Positions 1-8,842 are shown, counted from the stretch's first letter. The stretch: DNA of 64,000 bases from Caldimonas tepidiphila (GCF_003569765.1 NZ_QXMG01000003.1:1-64000), one strand, 5' to 3'. A program made the numbers and translations. The notes: a model not told the origin generated them from the letters alone.

Positions 1-3000
1 TCCGCGGCAGCAGCGACGGCGTCGAAGGCGGGCGCCATCTGCATCAGCGCGGCGTAGGCAGCGCGGCCGCTGTCGGTCCAGAGGTTCTGTGCCTCGACCA
101 GACGGCGGAACTCCGCGCGCGTTGCCGGCATCGCCTGGCCGAGCGCGGCCATGCCCTGGCGCACGGTGTCGGTGGTCTTGGCCAGCTTCTCCTCGTCCGT
201 GAAGAAGGCCTCGTAGTACGCACTGGCCGCCGACTGGAAGGCTTGGAGGCCGCCAGCCGCCTCGGCGAGGCTGTTGGCCGCATCGGCGCCCCACACGTTC
301 ACGTCGAACATGCGCAGGCCCAGCTGCTGGAGCACCGGATTGACGCCTGTGAGCGCGCCGGTCAGGCGCTGCAGCGCCGCCGACGCCGACTCCCCTTGCC
401 GCACCAGCCCGGTGCTGCCGATCAGCCGCCCGGCGATCTCCTCGCCGATCTCGGCGAACCGCTTGTTGAGCTCCGCCTCGACCTCGGCGCCGCTCTTGCC
501 CTTGGTGCTGATCTGCACGCGGGCAACGAAGCCGGCCAGCGCGTCGGCGGGAATGCCCAGGGCGTCGCGGTAGGCGCGGGCCTGCGCGAACATGCTGCCG
601 ACAGCCGCATCAAACGTCGCATCGGTGCCGCCGTCGAGCGCGCCGGTCGTGGTCTTGCCCCCGCGGAACCACCCGCCCTTGTAGCGCTCGTAGGTGTTGC
701 CGTCGAAGCCGACCTCGCTGACGTTGCCTTCGATGCCGGCGTCGACCAGCTTGCGACCGAAGGCGCGGTTGACCAGGCCGCCGATCGCGCCGCCGATCGC
801 CGCGCCGATCGGTCCGCCGACGATCGCGCCGATCGCGGTGCCGGCGTTGACGACGCCGTTCCCGCTGCCGCGCACGGCGTACCCGTTGCTGATCCCCCGG
901 CCGCCGTAGACGCCGACGCCGACGCCGGCCGCCCACGGGGCGAGCGCGCCCGCGCCCTGCGCGAAGCCAGCACCGATGCTGCCGTTGGCCATCATCGAGC
1001 CCGCGCCTTGGAGCGCGAAGCCCGTGCCGCCGTTCATCGCGAGCGCGGCGCCGGAGGTGAACGCCGAGGACATGCCGGCGACCCAGCCGGGCATCGCCGA
1101 CGAGAACATCGACGAGCCGCCTGAGGCCGCGTTCGCGGAGCCGGGCATGCCGAACATCGAGGCGACGCCGCCGGTGATGGGTTGCACGACCGCCTGGATG
1201 ACGGGGCGCAGCACAGTGCTGCGGAACAGCCCGACGAGGTACTCGCGTGCGCTGCGCCCGCCCTGCATCAGCGCGTCGGACAGGGACTGCCCGATCTGAT
1301 CGGTCGTCTTGCGCCATGCGTCGGCTGCGTCCCGCGTCGCTTCGGTCCCGGCCGCCTTGATCGCGCCCGTGCGCCGCGCCTCGGCGACCTGCTCCATCAG
1401 TCGGATCTCCGCACGCAGCGCCTCAAGCCTTGCAGGCGACTCGCCGGCGATCTCCAGCATATAGAGCCGCTCGCGCGCGAGCTCGATGTTCGCCTGCGCC
1501 CGGGCGTACTCGACGCCCGCGAGCGCGCCGGCCTCCAGCCCGATCGTCTCGTTCCGCTCCTGCTGCTCCTTGAGCGCTGCCGCCAAGCTGTCGACGGTCG
1601 CGTAGAGCTGTGCGTCGGCCTTGGCCGCGTGGGCGGTCACAGCGCCCATCGCCTCGCCGAGCTCCTTCTGCTCCTTCTTGTATTCCTCGGTGAGCTGCTT
1701 GGCCGCTGCCTGCGAACCGATCAGCTTCTCGACCGCCGCAACGTACCGATCCTCGGAGATCTCCCCTTTGGCGCGCATCTTCTGCAGCCGCTCGAGCGTC
1801 TCGAGGTAGTTGGTGTCCAGGCCGATCGCACCCATCAGCAGCGCCTGCCGCTTCTTCGCCTCTTCGGCCGCGGCTTTCTCGGCCTCCTTGGCCTTCTCGG
1901 TCACACCGGTCTTCTTCAGCAGCTCCTCCTGCTGCTTCTTCAGCGCCGCGACGTACTCGTCGCCGACCAGTACGCCCGCCTGGTTAAGCCGGATCAGCTC
2001 TTCCATGTCCTTGACATAGCCGTCCGGCACACCCGAGAGCTTGCGGCGGAAGGCGTCGAGGTCGCCCGCGAGCCTGCGCGCCGCGTCGGCTTCGGCCTCC
2101 ATCGAGGCAATGCCCTGGCGCTCGTTCTCGCGCGCCTGCTGCTCCACCGGATCGAGTTCGAGGATCCTGCGGCGAAGCTCCTCGATGCGCGCGGTGCGCC
2201 GGGCGAGGACCTCCTCGCTGGCCTTGGAGCCATAGAAGCCGCCGGACTTCCCGGCCTTCTCCAGCCGCTCCAGCTCCTCGCGCATACCGGCGAGTGACTT
2301 CGCGTAGGCGTTGTTCACCACCACGAAGGCGCCGGCCGCGGCGCCGATGCCCAGCAAGGTGAGAACGACCGGGTTGGCCGCCAGCACCGTGCCGAGCCCG
2401 GCCAGCGCGCCCGCCAGGACGCCGTAGCCTTTGGCGAGCCCCATCACGCCCGCGACGGCCGCAGCGCCGGCCAGGGCGCCACCGATGACAGCGAAGGACT
2501 CGCGGTTGTCGCGGATCACGGTGCCCACATCGTCGATCGCGCCGGAGAGCGCGCGCATCGCCCCGGCCAGCATGCTGCTTGCGCCGCTGGCCTGATCAGC
2601 CTCGCCGATGAACTTCATCGTCGAGTTCGACAGCAGCGTGAAGGCCTGCCCGACGGTGAGCGTGGCACCCTGCACCTCGCGCGCGAGCTGCGGCGCGGAC
2701 TTCTCCAGCGCATTGATGACCTTCTCAGCAGTGATGGCGCCCTGCTCGCCGAGCTTGCGCAGCTCGCCCGTGGTCACACCCATGCCCTCGGCAAGCGCGC
2801 GCGCGAGCCGCGGCGACTGCTCCATCACCGAGTTCAGCTCGTCGCCGCGCAGCGTCCCGCTCGCGAGGCCCTGACTCAACTGGGTCAGCGCGGCCTGCAT
2901 GCTTGCAGCCGAGCCACCACTGATCGTCATCGCATTGCCGATCGCCTCGGTGATACCGAGCAGTCGCTCTTGCGACAGCCCTAACGCCTGGCCGGCCCGG

Positions 3001-3338
3001 CTGATCGAGGCGTAGGTCTCGCCGAGCTCGGCGAAGCCGGTGCGGCTGCGCTGCGCGATCTCGAACAACGCCTCGTAGGCCTCGCCGGCGGCGCGCGCGC
3101 TGCCGGTGGCGAGCTTGAGGCTGTTCTGCAGGGTCGTGACCGCATCGGCCGCGCGCACGGCACCAGAGGCCATGCCCACAGCCGCGGGCACCAGGGCGAA
3201 CAGCGCGGCGCCGTAGTGGGCCACGCGGCCGATGGCGCCAGTGAGCCGCTCGAGCTGCCCCTCGACGCCGGCGAACGCCTGGCGCACCTGCGCCTCGCCG
3301 CTGACGTTGAGGCGGATGCCAATGTCAGTGGTGCTCAT
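1..3338 (-). CDS. Phage tape measure protein (partial, C-terminus beyond the window)
   Basis: The reading frame starts at ATG 3338 and stays open to base 1, giving at least 1,112 residues. The N-terminus (MSTTDIGIRLNVSGEAQV) matches the usual start of tape measure proteins of long-tailed siphophages. A helix-rich, Ala/Glu/Lys-rich centre follows, with a hydrophobic stretch around residues 300-350 and a Gly/Ala-rich tract near residues 730-850. Tape measure proteins set tail length and are ejected ahead of the DNA. The gene lies directly downstream of the tail assembly chaperones, as gene H follows G/T in lambda. The true 3' end is outside the window. Confidence 0.9.
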   Translation of the reverse strand, partial: MSTTDIGIRLNVSGEAQVRQAFAGVEGQLERLTGAIGRVAHYGAALFALVPAAVGMASGAVRAADAVTTLQNSLKLATGSARAAGEAYEALFEIAQRSRTGFAELGETYASISRAGQALGLSQERLLGITEAIGNAMTISGGSAASMQAALTQLSQGLASGTLRGDELNSVMEQSPRLARALAEGMGVTTGELRKLGEQGAITAEKVINALEKSAPQLAREVQGATLTVGQAFTLLSNSTMKFIGEADQASGASSMLAGAMRALSGAIDDVGTVIRDNRESFAVIGGALAGAAAVAGVMGLAKGYGVLAGALAGLGTVLAANPVVLTLLGIGAAAGAFVVVNNAYAKSLAGMREELERLEKAGKSGGFYGSKASEEVLARRTARIEELRRRILELDPVEQQARENERQGIASMEAEADAARRLAGDLDAFRRKLSGVPDGYVKDMEELIRLNQAGVLVGDEYVAALKKQQEELLKKTGVTEKAKEAEKAAAEEAKKRQALLMGAIGLDTNYLETLERLQKMRAKGEISEDRYVAAVEKLIGSQAAAKQLTEEYKKEQKELGEAMGAVTAHAAKADAQLYATVDSLAAALKEQQERNETIGLEAGALAGVEYARAQANIELARERLYMLEIAGESPARLEALRAEIRLMEQVAEARRTGAIKAAGTEATRDAADAWRKTTDQIGQSLSDALMQGGRSAREYLVGLFRSTVLRPVIQAVVQPITGGVASMFGMPGSANAASGGSSMFSSAMPGWVAGMSSAFTSGAALAMNGGTGFALQGAGSMMANGSIGAGFAQGAGALAPWAAGVGVGVYGGRGISNGYAVRGSGNGVVNAGTAIGAIVGGPIGAAIGGAIGGLVNRAFGRKLVDAGIEGNVSEVGFDGNTYERYKGGWFRGGKTTTGALDGGTDATFDAAVGSMFAQARAYRDALGIPADALAGFVARVQISTKGKSGAEVEAELNKRFAEIGEEIAGRLIGSTGLVRQGESASAALQRLTGALTGVNPVLQQLGLRMFDVNVWGADAANSLAEAAGGLQAFQSAASAYYEAFFTDEEKLAKTTDTVRQGMAALGQAMPATRAEFRRLVEAQNLWTDSGRAAYAALMQMAPAFDAVAAAA

Positions 3339-3368
3339 CGGCGGCGTCCTCGTGCTAGGCTTTTTCGC

Positions 3369-3575
3369 ATGCCATTCACTCTGTTCTTCGTGCGCGTGCT
3401 GGCCTCCCTGCTGTTGCTGCTGCTGGCGGCTTCTGCGCTGGGGATGTCATCGCTGATGCGCTGGAGCGCGCTCGGCTGCGTCTGGAGCGCGCTGGCCGGG
3501 ATCGCGGTCTTCTTCCTTGAGGCGATCGGGGCACTGTCGCGCGCGGCCGACTTCTTCTTCGGCCCGCGCAGGTAG
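3369..3575 (+). CDS. Hypothetical 68-residue two-helix membrane protein, antisense to the tail operon
   Basis: The frame starts at ATG 3369 and encodes MPFTLFFVRVLASLL followed by a Leu-rich membrane helix, then a second hydrophobic helix (about residues 36-56) and a basic end (GPRR). It occupies the gap between the tape measure gene and the tail chaperone genes but runs on the opposite strand. There is no good ribosome binding site. I do not recognise it. It could be a small antisense phage membrane gene or a chance open frame in GC-rich DNA. Confidence 0.3.
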   Translation: MPFTLFFVRVLASLLLLLLAASALGMSSLMRWSALGCVWSALAGIAVFFLEAIGALSRAADFFFGPRR

Positions 3576-3581
3576 GCGGCG

Positions 3582-4324
3582 TCATCGCCGCTGCTGCGCC
3601 CACTCCTCGAGCGCAGCCCGCTCCATGACCTGCAGCTCCTGCATGCGCCGGCGCAGCCGCCGGCCGCGGATGCCGCGCCCCTGCAGCCAGGCGAGCACGC
3701 CCGCGTAGTCGAGGCCAACGGGAGCGCGGTCCAACCCGGCGCGACGCCACTGCGTCTGCACCTCGCCCCACAGCCGCCAGGGCTCAACGTTCTCGGGCCA
3801 GAGGTGGAAGATCCCCTCGTCACGCACGCGTGGTCGGTCGGCGACGAGCCCGACGGCGGCCAGCGCCTCGGCGATGCGACTTTCAGTGTTGGTTGCGGCA
3901 TCATCGTCGTCCCGGTCGATCCTGAGGTCGCCGCGCGCCCACAGACGCGCGGCCTCGATCAGTTTTTTGCGCGGCCCTCCGAACCGTCGGAGAGCACCAG
4001 GGCGCGCAGGTAGGCGCCCCAAACGATGGCCGGCAGGCCGGCCAGCGACAGCAGGCACTCGAAGGCTTCGCGGCTGAACCGCGCGGGTTCGCCGCTGTCG
4101 TCCACTACCAGGCGCTGGCCGCGCCACCCGCAGACCTTCTCGAGCAGGAAGTCCTTCGTTTCGAGCTCGTTGGCCTGCAGGGCCTGCAGGGCTTCGCGGC
4201 CCTCCTCCTGCGAGATGCGCTGTGCGCTCAGGTGGAAGAAGTGGCTGGCGGTCTTGCCCGCGTCGTTGAGCGTGATCTTGATCGGCAGTTCGATGATGTC
4301 GGCGACGGTGAGCTTGAAGGTCAT
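3582..4324 (-). CDS. Tail assembly chaperone, frameshift fusion (lambda gpGT-like)
   Basis: This is the product expected when ribosomes slip -1 at 3962-3968 within the upstream chaperone gene: 121 residues of the first frame plus 126 of the second, about 247 residues. The second frame has no convincing start of its own, and its conserved part begins right after the slip (LIEAARLWARGDL). It contains the phage DUF1799-type segment (GIFHLWPENVEPWRLW). In lambda the G and GT proteins are made in a fixed ratio and chaperone tape measure protein during tail assembly. The next gene downstream is the tape measure gene, as expected. Confidence 0.8.
3930..3968 (-). other. Programmed -1 ribosomal frameshift signal
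   Basis: Read on the minus strand, the last codons of the upstream chaperone are GCA AAA AAC TGA. They contain the canonical slippery heptamer A AAA AAC at 3968-3962. A -1 slip gives AAA AAA CTG ATC and enters the second frame. Eight bases further on is a perfect 8-bp GC stem (GCCGCGCG / CGCGCGGC, 3953-3946 and 3937-3930) with an 8-base loop. Heptamer, spacing and stem together match known tail-chaperone frameshift sites. Confidence 0.88.
3959..4324 (-). CDS. Tail assembly chaperone, short form (lambda gpG-like)
   Basis: This 121-residue protein begins MTFKLTVADIIELPIKITLN and ends at TGA 3961-3959. It follows the tail tube gene and precedes the tape measure gene, the position of gpG in lambda. 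It is the zero-frame product made when no frameshift occurs. Like gpG it would bind the tape measure protein and be absent from the finished virion. Sequence similarity to lambda gpG itself is not visible by eye. The call rests on position, size and the frameshift signal at its end. Confidence 0.82.
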   Translation of the reverse strand: MTFKLTVADIIELPIKITLNDAGKTASHFFHLSAQRISQEEGREALQALQANELETKDFLLEKVCGWRGQRLVVDDSGEPARFSREAFECLLSLAGLPAIVWGAYLRALVLSDGSEGRAKN

Positions 4325-4379
4325 GACGTGAGTTCCTAGGGATGAAGGGGTCGCCCGGCGCCCGGCCGGGCAGGTGGTG

Positions 4380-5342
4380 TCAGACGCAGGCGAGGCGCAA
4401 TTCGTCGTTGCCCGACACGGGCACCAGACGCAGATCGAAGCCGATCAGGCGGTTGCCGTTGAGCTCCTGCTTGGAGGGGTTGATGAGCTGCACCGCGGGC
4501 GCATGCACGATCAGCTTGTTGCCAGCGGCGGTGCCCACCGTCATCGCGAGCGACTGCGTGGTGTTGTTCTTGACGCTGGCCATCAGCGAGACCTCCTGCG
4601 CCGCGGTCAGGTCGAGCTGCATCGAGCCGGTGGCGGCACGGTCGGCGATCTGCACGAACTCGCTGTTGAGCATCGGCGTGAACGCCACCTGGTTGCCCAG
4701 CTCAAGCTCCAGGCCGGTGCTGTTGTAGGTGGTGCCGCCGGTCAGCGCGCCGGCGGCGTAGGCCGCGCCGAGCGTGATGTCGACGACGTTGGCCTTGGTG
4801 ATCGCGGGCGGCACGCGCCACGACGTCAGCGTCGCGCTCGGGTTCGCCACCGCGCTCACGCCGCCATCCAGGCCGATGAGGTCCACCGACAGCGTCGGGC
4901 GCTCGCCCACCTTGAAGCTGAACTTCGGGTTGCCCATACAGCCCAGCAGCTTGTGCAGCACGCCGTCGTCGTAGTAGTAGACGGTGACGGTCTTCATGCC
5001 CGAGGAGATCGGCGTGTACTCGTTGCGCGCCGGCGTCGTGAGGTTCGCCTCGGCGATGCCGCAGGCCTGCAGCAGCACGCCCCACTTCGGCGCGGTGCCG
5101 GCGGTGCCGCTGCCGGCCAGCTCGACGGTGATGGTGGCCTTGACGCTGGCCGGGCCCACGAGCTGCTCGGCGCCGCCCAGGAAGGGGCGGATCAGCTTGC
5201 GGTCGATGTTCTGCGCGTCCAGCGGCGTGATGCTGACGTCGGCCAGCAGCACGGCATCGGCGGCGCCGGTCGGCACGGCATCGGTGCCCGAGGTGGTCTC
5301 GACCTTGGCGAGGACGACGGTGTTCGTGATCAGGCGCGGCAT
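4380..5342 (-). CDS. Major tail tube protein
   Basis: A 320-residue protein starting MPRLITNTVVLAKVETTSGT. This N-terminus and the Thr/Val/Gly-rich beta-sheet composition are typical of siphophage tail tube (lambda gpV-type) subunits, which stack as rings to form the tail tube. It lies between the tail terminator gene and the tail chaperones, the standard order. I see no Ig-like C-terminal domain. The tail is probably long and non-contractile because there is no sheath gene. Confidence 0.85.
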   Translation of the reverse strand: MPRLITNTVVLAKVETTSGTDAVPTGAADAVLLADVSITPLDAQNIDRKLIRPFLGGAEQLVGPASVKATITVELAGSGTAGTAPKWGVLLQACGIAEANLTTPARNEYTPISSGMKTVTVYYYDDGVLHKLLGCMGNPKFSFKVGERPTLSVDLIGLDGGVSAVANPSATLTSWRVPPAITKANVVDITLGAAYAAGALTGGTTYNSTGLELELGNQVAFTPMLNSEFVQIADRAATGSMQLDLTAAQEVSLMASVKNNTTQSLAMTVGTAAGNKLIVHAPAVQLINPSKQELNGNRLIGFDLRLVPVSGNDELRLACV

Positions 5343-5345
5343 GGC

Positions 5346-5504
5346 TTACTCCTTCGAGTCGGTGGGCTCGCCGGCCGTGATAGGCTCGGCAGCGGGTTCG
5401 TTGGGGCGCCAGTGCGGCGCGGTGTCGCTCCAGTTCCAGGAGCCGCCACCAGGCAGCGGCGTGTTCTCGGGCGTGGGCTTCGGGGTCAGTTCGGTCTGGG
5501 GCAT
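5346..5504 (-). CDS. Small proline-rich phage protein (52 residues)
   Basis: ATG at 5504, three bases after the stop of the tail terminator gene, and TAA at 5348-5346, four bases before the tail tube ATG. The product (MPQTELTPKPTPENTPLPGG and onward) is rich in Pro, Thr and Glu, has two Trp residues in its middle (GSWNWS) and no predicted globular core. Tight packing between two tail genes with no other frame to fill the gap supports it as a real gene. Its function is unknown; it may be a tail accessory or linker protein. Confidence 0.6.
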   Translation of the reverse strand: MPQTELTPKPTPENTPLPGGGSWNWSDTAPHWRPNEPAAEPITAGEPTDSKE

Positions 5505-5507
5505 GGG

Positions 5508-5939
5508 TCAGCTCACGAGGTTCAGGGTGGTGTCGGTGCGCACGGCGATGCGGTAGGAGGCAGCAAGCTCGCCGAGGGTGGTGCTGCCGGACTGGGCACG
5601 GGTCTCGGTCGCCGTCAGCTCGATGCCGAGCGACTGGAGCTCGGCGCTGCCGCACAGCGCGCCATGCACCGCGTGGTGCAGCTCGTCGGCCGCGGCCTCC
5701 CAGGCAGCGCCGCTCACCAGGTGGTGCACAAACACGGTGAGCTCGTGGTCGAGCATGCCGATCGGGGCGGTGGCCATGCGGCGGGTGGCTCCGCGGCGCA
5801 CGAAGACCAGCGGACAGTCCTCGGGGCTCCACTCGTCGTCGGCCTGGTGGCGCACCACCCGGGGACCCGCGGGCGTGCTGGCCGAGGCGATGACGTCGGC
5901 GACGCGCTGTAGCAGCTGCTCGAAGGCGGTGGCAGCCAT
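5508..5939 (-). CDS. Tail terminator / minor tail protein (lambda gpU-like)
   Basis: A 143-residue protein (MAATAFEQLLQRVADVIASA) between the head-tail joining gene and the tail tube gene. Size, position and an alternating helix/strand layout fit the tail terminator family, which caps the tail tube and fixes its final length. No motif proves it. The stop overlaps nothing and the next small gene begins three bases later, so the two are probably translationally coupled. Confidence 0.65.
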   Translation of the reverse strand: MAATAFEQLLQRVADVIASASTPAGPRVVRHQADDEWSPEDCPLVFVRRGATRRMATAPIGMLDHELTVFVHHLVSGAAWEAAADELHHAVHGALCGSAELQSLGIELTATETRAQSGSTTLGELAASYRIAVRTDTTLNLVS

Positions 5940-5942
5940 GCG

Positions 5943-6251
5943 TCAGTCCTTCGCCAGCGAAACGAGCAGCTCGGCACCGTCGCGCAGCGGCTGGCCGGCC
6001 TCCCGGGCGCGCCAAGTCGTGGCGCCGATCTGGAAGGTGTCGCCCTTGCGCACGCCGGCCGTCACGGCCGCCGCGGGCAGCTTGAGCGAGGGTGAGTCGC
6101 CCTGCATCAAGCCGGCGATCGAGGCGTCACCGCCGCCCATGTCGAGGATCACGTGCACAGCGGTCTCGATGCCGCTCGCCGCGCTCATGTGCGTGGCGGG
6201 CGTGCCGAGGCGGCGGTACAGGCGATCGACCATGGCGGCGGCGTCGAGCAT
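5943..6251 (-). CDS. Head-tail joining protein (lambda gpFII-like)
   Basis: A 102-residue protein starting MLDAAAMVDRLYRRLG. Its C-terminal half carries the motif GVRKGDTFQIGATTWRAREA, a short beta-barrel signature seen in phage head-tail attachment proteins of the gpFII family. That family joins the filled head to the tail. It follows the DUF2190 capsid gene and precedes the tail terminator gene, the usual place. The three-base gap to the next gene suggests coupled translation. Confidence 0.68.
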   Translation of the reverse strand: MLDAAAMVDRLYRRLGTPATHMSAASGIETAVHVILDMGGGDASIAGLMQGDSPSLKLPAAAVTAGVRKGDTFQIGATTWRAREAGQPLRDGAELLVSLAKD

Positions 6252-6266
6252 CGCGGTTCAGCCGGC

Positions 6267-6596
6267 TTAGACGACGCCGTTGAGGCGCACGCGCATCGTG
6301 GTCTGGCCGTTGGCCTTCGGGGCCAGCAGGCAGCCGATCAGCGTGTTGCCGGTCGAGATCGTGGTGCAGCGGCGGTTGGTGTTGTCCCAATAGACCTTCG
6401 AGCCGACCGAGCCAGTGTCGCCGGACACGGCCGTGAGGTCGCAGACCCCGACGGTGCGGGCCTCGACGGAGGCGCCGTTGGCGGCATCGCTCACGGCAAC
6501 ACCGAAGAGCGTGCCAACGAGCAGGCCTTGGCCTGCAACGACGGCGTAGGGGGCGGCAAGGGTGACGGTCTCACCCGGCTGGAGGAAATTGCGCAT
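6267..6596 (-). CDS. DUF2190 family capsid decoration-type protein
   Basis: A 109-residue protein whose N-terminus (MRNFLQPGETVTLAAPYAVV) and C-terminus (QTTMRVRLNGVV) match the DUF2190 phage family. The middle is a small beta-barrel rich in Gly and Val (GTLFGVAVSDAANG). Members follow the capsid gene in many phages and are thought to decorate or stabilise the head, by analogy with lambda gpD. It lies 63 bases downstream of the capsid fusion gene. Confidence 0.75.
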   Translation of the reverse strand: MRNFLQPGETVTLAAPYAVVAGQGLLVGTLFGVAVSDAANGASVEARTVGVCDLTAVSGDTGSVGSKVYWDNTNRRCTTISTGNTLIGCLLAPKANGQTTMRVRLNGVV

Positions 6597-6659
6597 GGGG
6601 GTGTCCTGTGCGATCAGAGGTGCGGTGACGTACCACCGGCCGAGGCCGGTGGCGGCTCA

Positions 6660-8741
6660 TCAGGCAGCGCCGGCGTTGGTCACGGCGCCGCGGTAGTCGA
6701 TTGCGGCCACGCCGAAGTCCAGGCGCGCCTTGTATTGCGTGCCGTCGACGGTGAAGCCCTTCTCGGACTCGATGACCGGCTCCTGTGCGCCATCGAGGAA
6801 GGCGACCTCGAGCACCGGCGCTTCGGTCGGCTCAGCGAACAGGTAGCGGCGCGTGCCAGACAGGCGCGGCGTATCCACGATGTCGCGGAACAGGCCGTTG
6901 ACCATGTTGGGACGCTGCAGCTTGTTGACGGTATCGGGGTCGTACTGCGCGCTGTTGATCACGCGAGCGGTACCGCCGAGCGACAGCGGCACCAACAGCA
7001 CGGCCGGGCGCAGGTCCAGGAACTCGTTGCCTCCGACGTCGGTCTGCGAGGCCATCGCGACCCGGTCCGCGTCGAGAGCAGCCACCGCCAGTGCGGCGCC
7101 GGCGGTGAGGTTGCCGTGATCGGCATGGAACAGCGTCTTGCCGTCGGGCATCACCGGGCCAAGCCCGCCGTTCTCTGCCAGCAGCGCGTAGACGCGCGCC
7201 TCGATCGTGCGGCGTGCCGCACGGCCGAGCATGGCCGCCAGCCCGATGAAGGCGCCCAGGTCGTCGTTGATGATCGCCTGGCGCGACAGGTTGATGATGT
7301 TGCCCTTGGTCCCCGCCTGGATCGTGGCGCGCTCGCCGTCCGGGATTGCCTTGTTCTTGAACTCGCCCAGCTCGTTGAGGTCGTCCAGGTTGCCCAGCGA
7401 GCCGGTGCGGTAGCGGTTGTGCGCGCGGAAGTCCGAGACGCTGCCGATGGCGCAGAAGCGGCTCCAGGTGTCCGGCGCGGTCGCGTAGGCCTTCTGCAGC
7501 GCCTTGTGCATCGCGTTCTCGAGCAGCACCGGGAAGTCACTGCCGGACTGGGTGAAGGCCGAGGCCACGATCTGCATCTGGTCCATGCGGTCATGACGGA
7601 TACCGCCGCGATCCAGCGACGCGCGCGCCAGGTCGAGCAGCTTGGCGCCGCGGTAGGCGCTGGCTTGTGCCACTTCACGCGTCTTGGCGTCGGCAAGGCC
7701 AGCACGGGACAGCAGAGCAGCGGTCACCGACTCCTTGCGCTTGTCGGCTTCGTCCTCGAGCGTCACGACACGGTGAGCTGCGACCGGCTCCGCATCCTGG
7801 GCCAACAGGCGCAGGATCTTCTGGCCGGCAGCTTCCGGGGTGACACTCGCATCGTCCTCGCACTCGCGCTGCAGCTTGGCGAAGGCGTCGTTGCCACCGA
7901 AGCGCTTGGCCATCAGGTCGAACTCGGCGCGCACAGCGGTGCGGCGCTTCTGCTCCGCGGCCAAGATCTGGGCAGCGCTCGGGGCGGCAGGTTGCTGGTT
8001 AGCCGCCGACGGGTTGTTTTTCGGATCCATATGGGTCGGTTCCTTGAGGAGGGATGCCGCAGCGGCGGCGGACGTGGAAGGGGCGAGCCGGCCTGCGGCC
8101 GACGGGTAGCGCGAGAGCGCGGCCGCAGGGATTGCGGCGGAGGCGGACACGGGGATGGCGGAGACCACCTCGTCCACGAAGCCGAGCGCCTTGGCCTCGG
8201 CGGCGGTGTAGTAGTGGTCGACGCCGTCGGTGAGCAGCTCGAGCATCTCGGCCGGCTCGCGACCGGTCTTGGCCGCGTAGCTGGTGGACATGGCCTCTGC
8301 CCACTTGTCGAGCATGTCGGCGGCCTCACGCAGATCGGCGCTGTTGCCGCCTGCGTAGGTCCACGGCGCGTGGATCATGAGCAGCGCGTTCTCCGCCATC
8401 TCGACGGAGTCGCCGGCCATCGCGATCAGCGAGGCGATGGACATCGCCATGCCGTCGATCGCGACCGTGACGGCGGCCTTGTGCCGCTTGAGCGCGTTGT
8501 AGATCGCCAGGCCGTCCGGCACCGAGCCGCCGACGGAGTTGATGCGCACGGTGAGCTGCTCGACGTCGAGCGCGGCGATCTCACGCACGAAGTCGCGAGC
8601 GGTGATGGTCTCATCCCACCAGCTCTCGCCGATGTCACCATAGATGAACACCTCGGCGGAAGCAGGCGCCTCGGCCGCCGCGCTGATGCGGCGCGCTCGT
8701 ATCGAATACCAGGGGTTGGGCATGCAGACAGTCCGGCTCAA
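6660..8741 (-). CDS. ClpP-like prohead protease fused to major capsid protein
   Basis: A 693-residue fusion. Residues about 28-195 form a ClpP-fold S14 protease: strand VFIYGDIGES, oxyanion loop NSVGGSVPDG, Ser101 in DGMAMSIAS and His124 in LLMIHAPW, followed by the acidic/aromatic segment near 170-190. Residues about 238-693 form a capsid protein with a helical scaffold-like start and a C-terminal HK97-type shell domain (LFHADHGN, RYLFAEP). Fusions of this sort are known in phages. The protease should cut the scaffold part and free the shell protein during prohead maturation. An internal start at 8030 could supply capsid protein separately. Confidence 0.88.
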   Translation of the reverse strand: MSRTVCMPNPWYSIRARRISAAAEAPASAEVFIYGDIGESWWDETITARDFVREIAALDVEQLTVRINSVGGSVPDGLAIYNALKRHKAAVTVAIDGMAMSIASLIAMAGDSVEMAENALLMIHAPWTYAGGNSADLREAADMLDKWAEAMSTSYAAKTGREPAEMLELLTDGVDHYYTAAEAKALGFVDEVVSAIPVSASAAIPAAALSRYPSAAGRLAPSTSAAAAASLLKEPTHMDPKNNPSAANQQPAAPSAAQILAAEQKRRTAVRAEFDLMAKRFGGNDAFAKLQRECEDDASVTPEAAGQKILRLLAQDAEPVAAHRVVTLEDEADKRKESVTAALLSRAGLADAKTREVAQASAYRGAKLLDLARASLDRGGIRHDRMDQMQIVASAFTQSGSDFPVLLENAMHKALQKAYATAPDTWSRFCAIGSVSDFRAHNRYRTGSLGNLDDLNELGEFKNKAIPDGERATIQAGTKGNIINLSRQAIINDDLGAFIGLAAMLGRAARRTIEARVYALLAENGGLGPVMPDGKTLFHADHGNLTAGAALAVAALDADRVAMASQTDVGGNEFLDLRPAVLLVPLSLGGTARVINSAQYDPDTVNKLQRPNMVNGLFRDIVDTPRLSGTRRYLFAEPTEAPVLEVAFLDGAQEPVIESEKGFTVDGTQYKARLDFGVAAIDYRGAVTNAGAA
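8028..8045 (-). promoter_or_regulatory. Internal ribosome binding site and start for free capsid protein
   Basis: Inside the fusion gene, the minus strand reads AAGGA (8045-8041), ten bases, then ATG at 8030, in frame with the capsid domain (MDPKNNPSAANQQP). The site falls exactly at the linker between the protease and capsid domains. It would make a product of about 456 residues. This resembles the nested scaffold/protease genes of lambda (C/Nu3). It is an inference from the sequence. Confidence 0.5.
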
Positions 8742-8768
8742 AGATTGAGCCGAAGGCTATCTGCGAAG

Positions 8769-8799
8769 TCGTCTAGTTTTTAGGGGTAGGACTGGACGA
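8769..8799 (+). repeat. 31-base interrupted inverted repeat, copy A
   Basis: The element begins TCGTCTAGT, has a core TTTTAGGGG and ends ACTGGACGA, so its ends are near-perfect inverted repeats (8 of 9). A second 31-base copy lies at 10600-10630 and matches at 25 of 31 positions. This copy lies 28 bases upstream of the protease-capsid start, in its 5' leader. It may be an operator, late promoter element or RNA structure. Confidence 0.6.
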
Positions 8800-8842
8800 T
8801 TTTTCTGACTGTCAATCCCCGATATGAGGGGCGCCTAAAAAA

